Assembly: GCF_024198255.1 (NCBI RefSeq) | Contig: NZ_JAJVKW010000017.1 | Span: 62,001 to 126,000, forward strand | Direction of reading: 5' to 3' | Source of the DNA: Myxococcus guangdongensis | GTDB lineage: Bacteria; Myxococcota; Myxococcia; Myxococcales; Myxococcaceae | DNA length: 64,000 nt | The notes under the pieces: generated by a model | What the model saw: the letters and a program-made list of their open reading frames with translations, nothing else | What the model was told of the DNA's origin: nothing | The model's database searches: none | Translations under genes and position numbers: made by a program | Shown: positions 37,893 through 50,497 of the stretch, in pieces | Position numbering within the stretch: the first letter of the stretch is position 1 | Layout: each line of letters opens with the position of its first letter

Positions 37893-38351
37893 ATGGAAGA
37901 CCTGATCAGCGAAGCCTGGTTGCACGGCGCCGTGACGCTGTTGGTGCGCCTGGTCGAGGCCGCCGCCGCCCTCGTCATCTTCACGGGCGCCGCCATTGGC
38001 TTCGTGCGCTTCGTCCTGGCGACCGTCCAACGCAAGCACGACCAGTCCTTCACCCGCATCCGGCTCACCCTCGGCCGATTCCTCGCGCTGGGGCTGGAGT
38101 TCCAGCTCGGCGCGGACCTGCTGCGAACGGCCGTCGCGCCCACGTGGGAGCAGATTGGCCAGGTCGCGGCGGTGGCTGCCCTCCGGACAGCGCTCAACTA
38201 CTTCCTCGGCCGGGAGATTCGAGAGGAGCAACGACAGGACGCGACGACACGAGGAGCGCCCACGCGTTTCGACGACACCCGCCCACCGCGAGAGCAGGCG
38301 CCCTCCAGCTCGAAGACAGGAGAGGACTCCGAGGCTCAGGCCCCACACTGA
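37893..38351 (+). CDS. DUF1622 membrane protein
   Basis: A 152-residue inner-membrane protein of the DUF1622 family. Two transmembrane helices are seen (TLLVRLVEAAAALVIFTGAAIGFV and QIGQVAAVAALRTALNYFL), joined by a conserved basic loop (RIRLTLGRFLALGLEFQLGADLLRTA) that is the family mark. The hydrophilic tail after about residue 110 is Pro/Ser/Arg-rich. GGGGGA lies eight bases before the ATG at 37893. Function unknown. Confidence 0.85.
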   Translation: MEDLISEAWLHGAVTLLVRLVEAAAALVIFTGAAIGFVRFVLATVQRKHDQSFTRIRLTLGRFLALGLEFQLGADLLRTAVAPTWEQIGQVAAVAALRTALNYFLGREIREEQRQDATTRGAPTRFDDTRPPREQAPSSSKTGEDSEAQAPH

Positions 38352-38401
38352 GACCCCTCCTCCAAGCGCGGACCGCCCCGAGGATGCGAGTTCGGCCCGA
38401 C

Positions 38402-38926
38402 TCAGAGCAGGCCGACGATGGTGAAGACCGCCGGGCCCGTCGTCGCGGTGACGCCCTCCTCCGTGAAGCACCCCAGGATGTCCGTCTGGGTGAGCACCAG
38501 CGTCGCCGTCGCGGTGGCGCCCTGGAACCGGCCCGCGGACACCGTGCCCGCATAGACGGACACCACCTGTCCCGTCGGCCGGGTGTTGATTGTCTGCGTC
38601 AGGGAGAGCGTGCTCACCGTGCCGTCGTTCCACGTCAGCGTCAGGTTCGCCATCGTCGAACTGGTCAGACAGCTCGTCGTCCCATGCGCCACGCCGGAAT
38701 AGTCCGCGGACAGGATGCTGAGCGGCAATCCCACACACGGGCCGAACGTGCCCGTCCCGGTGATGGTCATGAAGCGCGGAGCGTTCGTCATGCCGGGCGA
38801 GTCGTTCACCGCCATGGTGCCCGGGCAGTTGAGGGTGACGGGCTCAGCGCTCGCGGGCCCCGCATACAGGAAGAGCACCGCGACGAGAGAGGACAACGAC
38901 ACCCGTCGAGCACGCAAGGCAGACAT
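38402..38926 (-). CDS. Secreted protein of unknown function
   Basis: A 174-residue exported protein. The ATG at 38926 has GGGAG eight bases upstream and opens a signal peptide (SLSSLVAVLFLYAGPASA). The mature part is a Thr/Ser/Gly-rich beta protein with four cysteines (LNCPG, GPCVG, SCLT, GCFTEEG) that could form two disulfides. The pattern fits an extracellular beta-sandwich. Family not recognised. Confidence 0.78.
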   Translation of the reverse strand: MSALRARRVSLSSLVAVLFLYAGPASAEPVTLNCPGTMAVNDSPGMTNAPRFMTITGTGTFGPCVGLPLSILSADYSGVAHGTTSCLTSSTMANLTLTWNDGTVSTLSLTQTINTRPTGQVVSVYAGTVSAGRFQGATATATLVLTQTDILGCFTEEGVTATTGPAVFTIVGLL

Positions 38927-39053
38927 GAGGGCGCTCCCACCCCGCGAAAGCACTGCTCGCGGAAGCGTGACTCCTAACGCCAATGCCTCCCGCCACCCAT
39001 TGCACCCTCGTCCCAGGGGGCCCGCGCGCACCTGGGGCCCCGAAAGAACCCGC

Positions 39054-42876
<3,823 letters not shown>

Positions 42877-42895
42877 CGCACCGCTTCAGGGTCAC

Positions 42896-42923
42896 GCGCC
42901 GGGGCCACCGTACGCCCCGGCGC
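42896..42923 (+). terminator. 10-bp-arm hairpin after ybiT
   Basis: GCGCCGGGGC and GCCCCGGCGC are perfect 10-bp arms around an 8-base loop, 20 bases after the ybiT stop and upstream of the sigma-factor gene. No T-tract. Confidence 0.6.
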
Positions 42924-42960
42924 CTGGCCTGCCGCGCGGAGGCTTGATAGAGGCCCGGCC

Positions 42961-43941
42961 ATGGCTGAAGGCCCTTCCCCCGCACCGCAGGCCGCGCTCC
43001 TCGCGATGGAGGAGCACCGCACCGCGCTCACCGGACACTGCTATCGGATGCTCGGCTCCGTCGCCGAGGCCGAGGACGCCGTCCAGGAGACCTTCGTGCG
43101 CGCGCTGCGCCACCTGGAGCACTTCGAGGGACGCTCCAGCGCGCGCACGTGGCTGTACCGCATCGCCACCCACCGCTGCATCGACGTGCTCCAGGAGCGC
43201 ACCCACCGCGTGCGTCCCATGGAGCTGGGGCCGCCGGGGCCGCTGGACGCGCCCCTGGGCGAGCGGCCCGGGGAGGAGTGGCTGGAGCCCGTGCCAGACG
43301 CGCTCGTGGTGCCGAGCCACGCCACGCCCGTGGAGCTGGTGATGATGCGCCAGAGCATCCGGCTCGCCTTCGTCGCCGCGCTCCAGCACCTGCCGCCCCG
43401 TCAGCGCGCGGCGCTGCTGCTCACGGACGTGCTGGACTGGTCCGCCGCCGAGGTCGCCGACGCGCTGGAGCTGACGGTGCCCGCCGTCAACAGCGCCCTG
43501 CAGCGGGCCCGCGCCACGCTGGCCACGAAGGACGTGAGCGCGCCCAAGCAGCCGCTGTCGGAGAAGCAGGCCACGCTGGTGGACCGGTACGTGGACGCGT
43601 TCGAGCGCTACGACATGACCGCGCTCACCGCCCTGCTCCACCAGGAGGTCAACATGTCCATGCCTCCGCTGTCGCTCTGGGTCCACGGGCCCCAGCAGGT
43701 GGCCCTGTGGATGGAGGGACGGGGCGCGGCGTGCCGGGGCTCACGGCTGGTGCCCGTGTCGGCCAACGGTGCCCCCGCGTTCGGCCAGTACAAGCCGGGC
43801 GGTCCGGACGGGACGCTCACCCCGTGGGCGCTCAACGTGCTCGAAATCGAGGGGGAGCGCATCGTCGGGCTCAACTACTTCCTCGACGTGAAGACGCTCT
43901 TCCCCCGCTTCGGGCTGCCCCCCTTCCTGCCCGCGCGCTGA
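42961..43941 (+). CDS. ECF sigma factor with SnoaL-like C-terminal domain
   Basis: A 326-residue ECF sigma factor. Region 2 is [28 protein letters not shown] (about 25-52), region 4 [44 protein letters not shown] (about 142-185). After these comes a SnoaL/NTF2-like domain (about 200-320: [50 protein letters not shown]). This layout matches the SigG/SigJ-like group, in which the tail controls the sigma factor, so no separate anti-sigma factor is expected and none is adjacent. A VOC-domain gene follows on the same strand. Confidence 0.92.
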   Translation: MAEGPSPAPQAALLAMEEHRTALTGHCYRMLGSVAEAEDAVQETFVRALRHLEHFEGRSSARTWLYRIATHRCIDVLQERTHRVRPMELGPPGPLDAPLGERPGEEWLEPVPDALVVPSHATPVELVMMRQSIRLAFVAALQHLPPRQRAALLLTDVLDWSAAEVADALELTVPAVNSALQRARATLATKDVSAPKQPLSEKQATLVDRYVDAFERYDMTALTALLHQEVNMSMPPLSLWVHGPQQVALWMEGRGAACRGSRLVPVSANGAPAFGQYKPGGPDGTLTPWALNVLEIEGERIVGLNYFLDVKTLFPRFGLPPFLPAR

Positions 43942-44031
43942 GGGCCCAGGCGTCTTTTTCTCGGGGGCACCGATGATTCCGGGCCCCCTCGGCTGTCCAT
44001 GCCATGCAACCCACCCGAGGTGGAGGCACCC

Positions 44032-44448
44032 ATGGCCATGGCCGGCTCCCGCAAGCTCTTCGTCAACCTGCCCGTGAAGGACTTGAAGCGCACGAACGCG
44101 TTCTTCACGAAGCTGGGCTTCGCGTTCGACCCGCGCTTCTGTGATGACCACGCGACGTGCATGGTCATCAGCGACGAGGCCTTCGTGATGCTGCTCACCG
44201 AGGCGCGCTTCCAGGACTTCAGCAAGAAGGCCCTGTGCGACACGCGCACCACCGCCGAGGGCATCTTCGCGCTGTCGGCCTCCAGCCGTGAGGACGTGGA
44301 CCGGATGGTGAGGACCGCGGTGGCGTCCGGCGGTTCAACGGCGGGGGAGCCCCAGGACCACGGCTTCATGTACGGCTGGAGCTTCTTCGACCCGGATGGC
44401 CATCACTGGGAGGTCATCCACATGGACCTGGGCGCCCTGCCGCACTGA
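44032..44448 (+). CDS. VOC-superfamily (glyoxalase-like) protein
   Basis: A 138-residue vicinal-oxygen-chelate protein with the pattern KLFVNLPVKDLKRTNAFFTKLGF, EAFVMLL and a closing YGWSFFDPDGHHWEVI. This is the compact type annotated as glyoxalase/bleomycin-resistance-like. GGAGG six bases before the ATG at 44032 sets the start. It follows the ECF sigma gene by about 90 bases and may be its target; it meets a convergent Rrf2 gene with only three bases between. The ligand is unknown. Confidence 0.88.
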   Translation: MAMAGSRKLFVNLPVKDLKRTNAFFTKLGFAFDPRFCDDHATCMVISDEAFVMLLTEARFQDFSKKALCDTRTTAEGIFALSASSREDVDRMVRTAVASGGSTAGEPQDHGFMYGWSFFDPDGHHWEVIHMDLGALPH

Positions 44449-44451
44449 GGT

Positions 44452-44910
44452 TCAGCCGGACTTCTCGAAGGAGGGATTGAGCGCGCGGAAGCGGGCCTCC
44501 AGGTCCTCGGACATCTGCGCGACGGTGGTGCCCTCCAGGCTCTTCTTCAGCGCGGCCTCCGCGCGGCCGAAGACGCCCTCCAGGTACTCGGCCACGCACG
44601 GGCCGATGGTGCAGTCCGGCGCGGGCCCCACGGGGTGGCGGCCGAACAGCTCGCCCTCCTCCACGGACTCGTAGATGTCGCGCAGGGTGATGGCCTCCGG
44701 CTTGCGGGCCAGCGTCACGCCGCCCCGGGCGCCGCGCTTCGTCTCGATGAGCCCCGAGCGCGCCAGGTCGCCCAGCAGCCGCCGCACCACGACGGGGTTC
44801 GTCTGGATGCTGCGCGCCATGACCTCGGACGTGAGCGGACCCTCCGCTTTCGCCGAGCACTTCGCGAGCATCGCGACGATGTGCGCCGCCATGGTGAATC
44901 GGCTGTTCAC
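44452..44910 (-). CDS. Rrf2-family transcriptional regulator
   Basis: A 152-residue Rrf2 regulator starting at GTG, with GGAGGG four bases upstream. The winged helix is clear (LTSEVMARSIQTNPVVVRRLLGDLARSGLIETKRGARGGVTLA). Rrf2 proteins such as NsrR and IscR bind an iron-sulfur cluster through three clustered cysteines; here only Cys100 and Cys105 (PDCTIGPC) lie in that region with a further Cys18, so it could respond through a disulfide or a non-standard cluster, as in YwnA/CymR-like members. Target genes are not identified. Confidence 0.9.
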   Translation of the reverse strand: MNSRFTMAAHIVAMLAKCSAKAEGPLTSEVMARSIQTNPVVVRRLLGDLARSGLIETKRGARGGVTLARKPEAITLRDIYESVEEGELFGRHPVGPAPDCTIGPCVAEYLEGVFGRAEAALKKSLEGTTVAQMSEDLEARFRALNPSFEKSG

Positions 44911-45021
44911 TCACCCTCCGGGCTGGGATTCGGACACCTCCAGGTTACCTATCGCCCGCCCTGGCGGCGTGCAACCCGGCAATCCCCGCCCCCGAGGGAG
45001 ACGCCTGCTTCCGGACGGGCC

Positions 45022-46089
45022 TCAGCGAGACGTCTTGCGCAGGAAGAAGACGCCCAGGCCCAGGCCCGCGGCCCACTTGGCGGCGGCGGCCAGGGGCGTC
45101 TGCCCGAGCCTCGGAGGCGCGTTCGCGACCGGCTGGCCCGTGGTCGGGTCCACCTGGGGTCGGAAGTCACGCGAGCCGGGCAGGCCCACGCCGCCCTCCT
45201 CCAGCTCCGTCTTGGTGGCCGTCAGGGCCTTGCCCTGCCCCGGCACGTGCTGGCCCGGCGCCTTCCCCTCCGGAGAGCGCTGCTCGAGGATGGCGTTGAT
45301 TTCGGCGCCCAGCAGCACCACCTGCGAGGACAGCCACATCCACAGCAGGAGCACGATGACGCCGCCGATGGCGCCGTAGTTCACGTCGTACTTGCCGAAG
45401 TTGGCCACGTACTTCGAGAAGGCCCAGGACGCGCCCACCCAGATGAGCACGCCCACCACGGAGCCCGGGGTGATGAACCGGAACTTCTGCTTCGCGTTGG
45501 GCAGGAAGTAATAGAGCACCGCCCACAGGAACATCATCAGCAGGCCCGCCACGGGCAGGCGCAGCCACAGCGCCACCGTGGACGCGGGACCGGGCAGCTT
45601 GCTGGCCAGCGCGGGCGTGGCCACGGCCGCCAGGGCCGCGACGATGGCGACCACCGCGGCAATCAGCGTGGTGGAGACCGCGATGAGCCGCAGCTTCCAC
45701 ACCGGCCGCGTCTCCTCGACGCCGTAGGCGGTGTTGAGCGCGTTGATCAACGCGACGATGCCACCGGACGCCGCCCAGATGGCGCCCACGCCGCCCACCG
45801 TCAGCAGGCCCACGGGGTTGCTGCTGGCGAGCGATTCGATGCGCTGGCTCAGGATGGAGGTGACTTCCTTGGGCGCCACCTTGCCCAGCTCGTGGATGAG
45901 CACCTGCGCCTGGTTGGGGTCGATGATGACGCCCGCCAGGGACACCAGGAACAGGAGGAACGGGAACAGCGCGAGGATGGCGCGGAACGTCAACGCACCG
46001 GCGACGTCCCCCACGTCATCGCGTTTCCATTCGTCCTTCAGGAGCTTGAAGAACTCCAGCCACCCCATGCCCTTGCCCGGCAAGACCAT
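45022..46089 (-). CDS. YihY/UPF0761 family membrane protein
   Basis: A 355-residue inner-membrane protein formerly annotated as RNase BN. DVAGALTFRAILALFPFLLFLVSLAG is the family mark, followed by about five further transmembrane segments (VGGVGAIWAASGGIVALINAL, LIAAVVAIVAALAAV, AGLLMMFLWAVLYYFLP, VVGVLIWVGASWAF, GGVIVLLLWMWLSSQVVLLGAEINA). The C-terminal 80 residues are hydrophilic and end in an extra hydrophobic stretch (WAAGLGLGVFFL), which is unusual. GAGGAA lies eight bases before the ATG. The molecular function of YihY proteins is not settled. Confidence 0.88.
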   Translation of the reverse strand: MVLPGKGMGWLEFFKLLKDEWKRDDVGDVAGALTFRAILALFPFLLFLVSLAGVIIDPNQAQVLIHELGKVAPKEVTSILSQRIESLASSNPVGLLTVGGVGAIWAASGGIVALINALNTAYGVEETRPVWKLRLIAVSTTLIAAVVAIVAALAAVATPALASKLPGPASTVALWLRLPVAGLLMMFLWAVLYYFLPNAKQKFRFITPGSVVGVLIWVGASWAFSKYVANFGKYDVNYGAIGGVIVLLLWMWLSSQVVLLGAEINAILEQRSPEGKAPGQHVPGQGKALTATKTELEEGGVGLPGSRDFRPQVDPTTGQPVANAPPRLGQTPLAAAAKWAAGLGLGVFFLRKTSR

Positions 46090-46229
46090 CGCGCATTCCT
46101 CATCCCATGAAGTCCCTGGGGATATTGGCCATGCGCGCCCTCGGTGGCGCCCCTGCCCGGATGGACAGCCTCCTCGCCCGCTCCCCCAGGGAGGACCTCG
46201 CGTTGGGGGCAGGCATCCAGGGGAGCGCT

Positions 46230-46258
46230 CCTCCGGGCTCCCATGGGAGGACCGGAGG
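46230..46258 (-). terminator. Nested hairpin between leftward genes
   Basis: CCTCCGG and CCGGAGG arms enclose the perfect 12-bp palindrome CTCCCATGGGAG. It lies downstream of the small lipoprotein gene and upstream of the YihY gene on the same strand. Confidence 0.45.
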
Positions 46259-46324
46259 GCGTGCTCGAACCCTGGATGAGGAGCGCGGACGGAGCCAGGG
46301 GGCTGCGTCCACGTGCGTCGAGGA

Positions 46325-46654
46325 CTACCCGGCCGGGTTGCAGCCCGGGGTGCAGTGGTTGGTGTTGATGAGCTTCTTGGTGCCGGCGATGTTGGACTGA
46401 CAGGCCGCGTACTGGGTGGCCTGCTGTCCCGGCTTGTTGGTCGTCCCGCACTTCGCCTTGCAGAACGTCACGTCCTCGAGCCAGTAGATCACGCTGTCAC
46501 CCGCCGGGCACGACGGTGGAAATCCCACGCCCTGTTCCACGCTCTCGGTGCTCTCGGCGGGCGGCGCGGTGGACGCGGGCTCCTGGCCGCCGCAGGCCAG
46601 GAGGGACAGGGAGAAGCAGGCACTCAGCATGGTGACGAAACGAAGAGCCTTCAT
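46325..46654 (-). CDS. Small Cys-rich lipoprotein
   Basis: A 109-residue lipoprotein with AAGGAG eight bases before the ATG at 46654. The signal peptide ends in the lipobox LLAC. A Ser/Thr/Glu-rich linker leads to a small domain with seven cysteines, the core being FCKAKCG and NHCTPGCNPAG. Odd cysteine number counts the lipidated Cys apart. Such short disulfide-rich lipoproteins are frequent in myxobacteria but I do not recognise a defined family. Confidence 0.75.
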   Translation of the reverse strand: MKALRFVTMLSACFSLSLLACGGQEPASTAPPAESTESVEQGVGFPPSCPAGDSVIYWLEDVTFCKAKCGTTNKPGQQATQYAACQSNIAGTKKLINTNHCTPGCNPAG

Positions 46655-46763
46655 GTGGGGAGCTCCTTGTCGGAAGTGAAGCGCCCGCATCATGAGGGTT
46701 CTCGGAATTCCGGAGAAGGCTCCGCAACAGGAACCGGATGGCACCTGTATCGGAGGATTCCCT

Positions 46764-47786
<1,023 letters not shown>

Positions 47787-47859
47787 CGGAGGACCTCAGG
47801 GCGCGCACGCGCAACGAGGGACGGGCCCGTCCCGTCCCGGGCGGCGCCATCCCCGGAGC

Positions 47860-47877
47860 CCCTGCGTTAACGCAGGG
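47860..47877. promoter_or_regulatory. 18-bp perfect palindrome, candidate operator
   Basis: CCCTGCGTTAACGCAGGG is a perfect palindrome 74 bases upstream of the LLM oxidoreductase start. A further half-site AACGCAGG occurs at 47897-47904. A repressor or activator dimer is the likely ligand; its gene is not obvious nearby. Confidence 0.5.
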
Positions 47878-47924
47878 CGCGTGTCCTTGCACGGGAAACG
47901 CAGGAGGGCTTGGACGGCCCCTCG

Positions 47925-48530
47925 TCACCGCGTCGTGGGCGGCGACTCGAAGCGGTGGGGGGCGAAGAGCCCGGCCCGCTCGTGGTTGCGCACCCAGGGC
48001 CGCTCCCCCTTGTCCAGTGACACCGTCTCCTTCAGCTGCCCCTGCGCGTACTCGTAATGCTGCTGGATGCGGTAGGTGTCGAAGGGCGCGAAGGAGCTCA
48101 GCTCCAGATGGAACACCAGCTTCGCCTCCCGGAACGCGCGGTCGGTCGTCCCCTCGCCCGGCCCCAACGTCGAGGCCAGCTTCAGGGCCACACGCCCGGA
48201 CGGCTCCACCGCCCCCAGGTCGACCCGGAAGAACATCGTCTGCTCTCGCGGGCCCGCGCTCCCGTCGTAGTCCGGGTGCCGCCGCCGCAGGTGCTTCACC
48301 GACTCCCAGTGGCCAGCGAAGCGGCGCTGCTCGACGGTGAACTCGTAGTCGAACGCCGGAACCCGCTTCCACGCCCCCTCCTCGAAGCGCTCCGCCTGCG
48401 CCTCTCCCACCCACAACAAGGTGACCTCCGGCTCCGGCCCCTTCTCCGCTCGCAAGGGCAACGCGCCCGGCACGGTGCTGGCGCAGGCGAAGGTGAACAA
48501 CAACCACGGGACGAGGACCCAACGCTTCAT
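47925..48530 (-). CDS. Lipoprotein of unknown function
   Basis: A 201-residue lipoprotein. The ATG at 48530 has AGAGG eight to nine bases upstream and opens a signal peptide with lipobox TFAC. The mature protein is acidic and beta-rich, with EYTFTVEQRRFAG-like strands, REQTMFFRVDLGAVEPSGRVALKLAST and HYEYAQGQLKETVSLDKGERPWVR. No catalytic residues are evident. It is divergent from a LysR regulator whose start is 113 bases away, but so far apart in type that co-regulation is only a possibility. Confidence 0.75.
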   Translation of the reverse strand: MKRWVLVPWLLFTFACASTVPGALPLRAEKGPEPEVTLLWVGEAQAERFEEGAWKRVPAFDYEFTVEQRRFAGHWESVKHLRRRHPDYDGSAGPREQTMFFRVDLGAVEPSGRVALKLASTLGPGEGTTDRAFREAKLVFHLELSSFAPFDTYRIQQHYEYAQGQLKETVSLDKGERPWVRNHERAGLFAPHRFESPPTTR

Positions 48531-48643
48531 GGGAACAACCTCTTCGGGCTCGATGGCGCGACATGCGCGAGCCCCACCATGCGTCCATCCCGCCTCCTCA
48601 ACAATCCGATGAAACGCAACCCATTGTTGTAGAATCCGCAACG

Positions 48644-49528
48644 ATGAACCTCAACCATCTGACGGTCTTCCTCGCGGTGTCGCAGACGCGCGGCTACACC
48701 CAGGCCGCGAAGCGGCTCGGCGTGGACAAGGGACACGTGAGCCGGGTGGTCCGCGCGCTCGAGGCGGAGCTGGGCGTCGTACTCCTCACCCGGACCACGC
48801 GCGCCGTGGCACTGACCCTCGCCGGGGAGCAACTCCTCGCGCGCATCGCCGAGCCCCTCGCCGCGCTCGAATCCGCCACGGCCTCGCTCGAGGACCAGCC
48901 CGTGACACCCTCGGGACTGGTGACGGTGACGACGACGCCAGACCTGGGCCGCACCGTGGTGGCGCCCCTGGTGGCGGCCTTCCGCGCGCGCTACCCGTTG
49001 GTCCGGGTGCGGCTCGTCCTGGAGTCCTCCGTGGTGGCGCTCGCGGCGACGCGCTCGGACCTGGCCCTGCGAGTGGGCACGCTGCGCCCCGGGCCGTTCA
49101 AGGCGCGCAAGCTGGGCACCCTGGAGGCGGGCTTCTTCGCCTCGCCCCGCTACCTCGCGTCACGCGGGAGCATGAAGTCGGTGAGCGAGCTGGCCCGACA
49201 TGACGGCCTGTGGCCCTCGACCCAACCGGGGCGCAAGAGCTTCGCCGCGAAGAAGGACTCGCCCCCTGCAGCAGTCGAGTGCGAGGACTTCGGCGCCCTG
49301 CTGGAGCTGGCCCGGAACGCGGGCGGCGTGGCGCTGCTGCCCACGTTCCTCGCCGCGCGCGACGTGGCGCAGGGAACACTCGTTCGGGTGCTGTCGGACC
49401 TCACCTTCCCCAGCACCCCACTCTCCCTCGTCACCCTCCCCGAGCGCCCCCTCGCGCCCCGCGTCGTGGCGATGCGAGACTTCCTCATCGAACACGTTCC
49501 GACGGCGCTCGCGATGAAGCCCGGTTAG
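48644..49528 (+). CDS. LysR-family transcriptional regulator
   Basis: A 294-residue LysR protein. NLNHLTVFLAVSQTRGYTQAAKRLGVDKGHVSRVVRALEAELGVVLLTRTTR is a standard LysR helix-turn-helix; the ligand-binding half is of the CrgA/DmlR type. The ATG at 48644 is used, as the 27 residues upstream are not family-like. TTGTAGAATCCGCAA (TTG-N9-CAA) and CAAC-N5-GTTG motifs just before the start fit LysR boxes. Thirteen bases after its stop begins the AAC(3) gene, so the two are probably co-transcribed. Confidence 0.92.
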   Translation: MNLNHLTVFLAVSQTRGYTQAAKRLGVDKGHVSRVVRALEAELGVVLLTRTTRAVALTLAGEQLLARIAEPLAALESATASLEDQPVTPSGLVTVTTTPDLGRTVVAPLVAAFRARYPLVRVRLVLESSVVALAATRSDLALRVGTLRPGPFKARKLGTLEAGFFASPRYLASRGSMKSVSELARHDGLWPSTQPGRKSFAAKKDSPPAAVECEDFGALLELARNAGGVALLPTFLAARDVAQGTLVRVLSDLTFPSTPLSLVTLPERPLAPRVVAMRDFLIEHVPTALAMKPG

Positions 49529-49541
49529 GATTTCGAACCCG

Positions 49542-50318
49542 ATGTCCAACGAGGTCAGCCAGCAACAGATGGTGGAGCAGCTTCGCGCGCTCGGCGTTCG
49601 CGAGGCGGGCGTGCTCCTGGTCCACACGTCGTTCCGGGCCGTGCGTCCCGTCGAAGGCGGGCCCCTCGGACTGGTGGCCGCCCTGCGCGCGGCCGTAGGT
49701 CCTCGTGGGACGTTGGTGATGCCGACGATGACGGATGGCGAGTCCGTCTTCGACCCGCGCTCCACGCCCACCACGGACATGGGCATCACCGCGGAGCTGT
49801 TCTGGCGCCAACCGGGCGTGGTCCGCAGCACCCATCCAGGCGGCTCGTTCGCCGCGGCCGGTCCCCACGCGGTGCGAATCTGCCGTCCTCAGCCGCTCTC
49901 TCCGCCACACGGCCCCGACAGTCCCGTGGGCCAGGTGCATGCCCTCGGAGGCCAGGTCCTCCTGCTCGGCGTGACACACAGCGAGGACACCACGCTGCAC
50001 CTCGCGGAGGCGCTCGCGGAGGTGCCCTACTCCATCTCCCATCCCTGCGTCGTCGAGGTCGACGGCGCCGTCCGCACGGTGGATATCGCCGAGACCGACC
50101 ACTGCTGCACCGGCTTCCGTCGCGCCGACACCTGGCTCCGTCCCCGAGGACTCCAGCGTGAAGGCAAGGTGGGCCACGCCGACGCGCGACTGGCGGACGC
50201 GCGGGACATCGTCGCCGTCGCGCTGGAGCAGCTCGCCGTGGACCCGCTCGTCTTCCTCTGCGGGCCAGACTCGGGCTGCGAGGAGTGCACGCTGGCCCGT
50301 GACAGCGTCGCGCGCTGA
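49542..50318 (+). CDS. Aminoglycoside 3-N-acetyltransferase family protein
   Basis: A 258-residue member of the AAC(3)/antibiotic-NAT family, which transfers acetyl from acetyl-CoA to the 3-amino group of aminoglycosides. Marks are VLLVHTSFRAVRPVEGG, GTLVMPTMTDG, FWRQPGVVRSTHPGGSFAAAGPHA, SPPHGPDSPVGQV and LLLGVTHSEDTTLHLAE, which supplies the late conserved His and Glu. It follows a LysR gene with a 13-base gap. Whether it confers resistance or acts on another amine cannot be told from sequence; chromosomal homologues often have other substrates. Confidence 0.88.
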   Translation: MSNEVSQQQMVEQLRALGVREAGVLLVHTSFRAVRPVEGGPLGLVAALRAAVGPRGTLVMPTMTDGESVFDPRSTPTTDMGITAELFWRQPGVVRSTHPGGSFAAAGPHAVRICRPQPLSPPHGPDSPVGQVHALGGQVLLLGVTHSEDTTLHLAEALAEVPYSISHPCVVEVDGAVRTVDIAETDHCCTGFRRADTWLRPRGLQREGKVGHADARLADARDIVAVALEQLAVDPLVFLCGPDSGCEECTLARDSVAR

Positions 50319-50458
50319 TTGCCCCGCACCCGGAAGCATGGCGCACGACGCTCGCGCTCCCGATTGAGCACAGGCGATCAACTCTGGTGTCGCTGAAGCG
50401 ACAGGCCTCGAGTCCCACGCCGAATGCACGTGCCACCCTGGCCCGAGGTGCCTCAATA

Positions 50459-50483
50459 GCTGAGCGCTTTGAAGCGCATCAGC
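50459..50483 (+). promoter_or_regulatory. Hairpin in the leader of the cytochrome gene
   Basis: GCTGA-GCGCTT-TG-AAGCGC-A-TCAGC forms an 11-bp stem with one bulged A, ending 14 bases before the ATG at 50498. It could terminate the AAC(3) transcript, protect the 5' end, or modulate ribosome access. Confidence 0.4.
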
Positions 50484-50497
50484 ATTGGGGGACAAGG

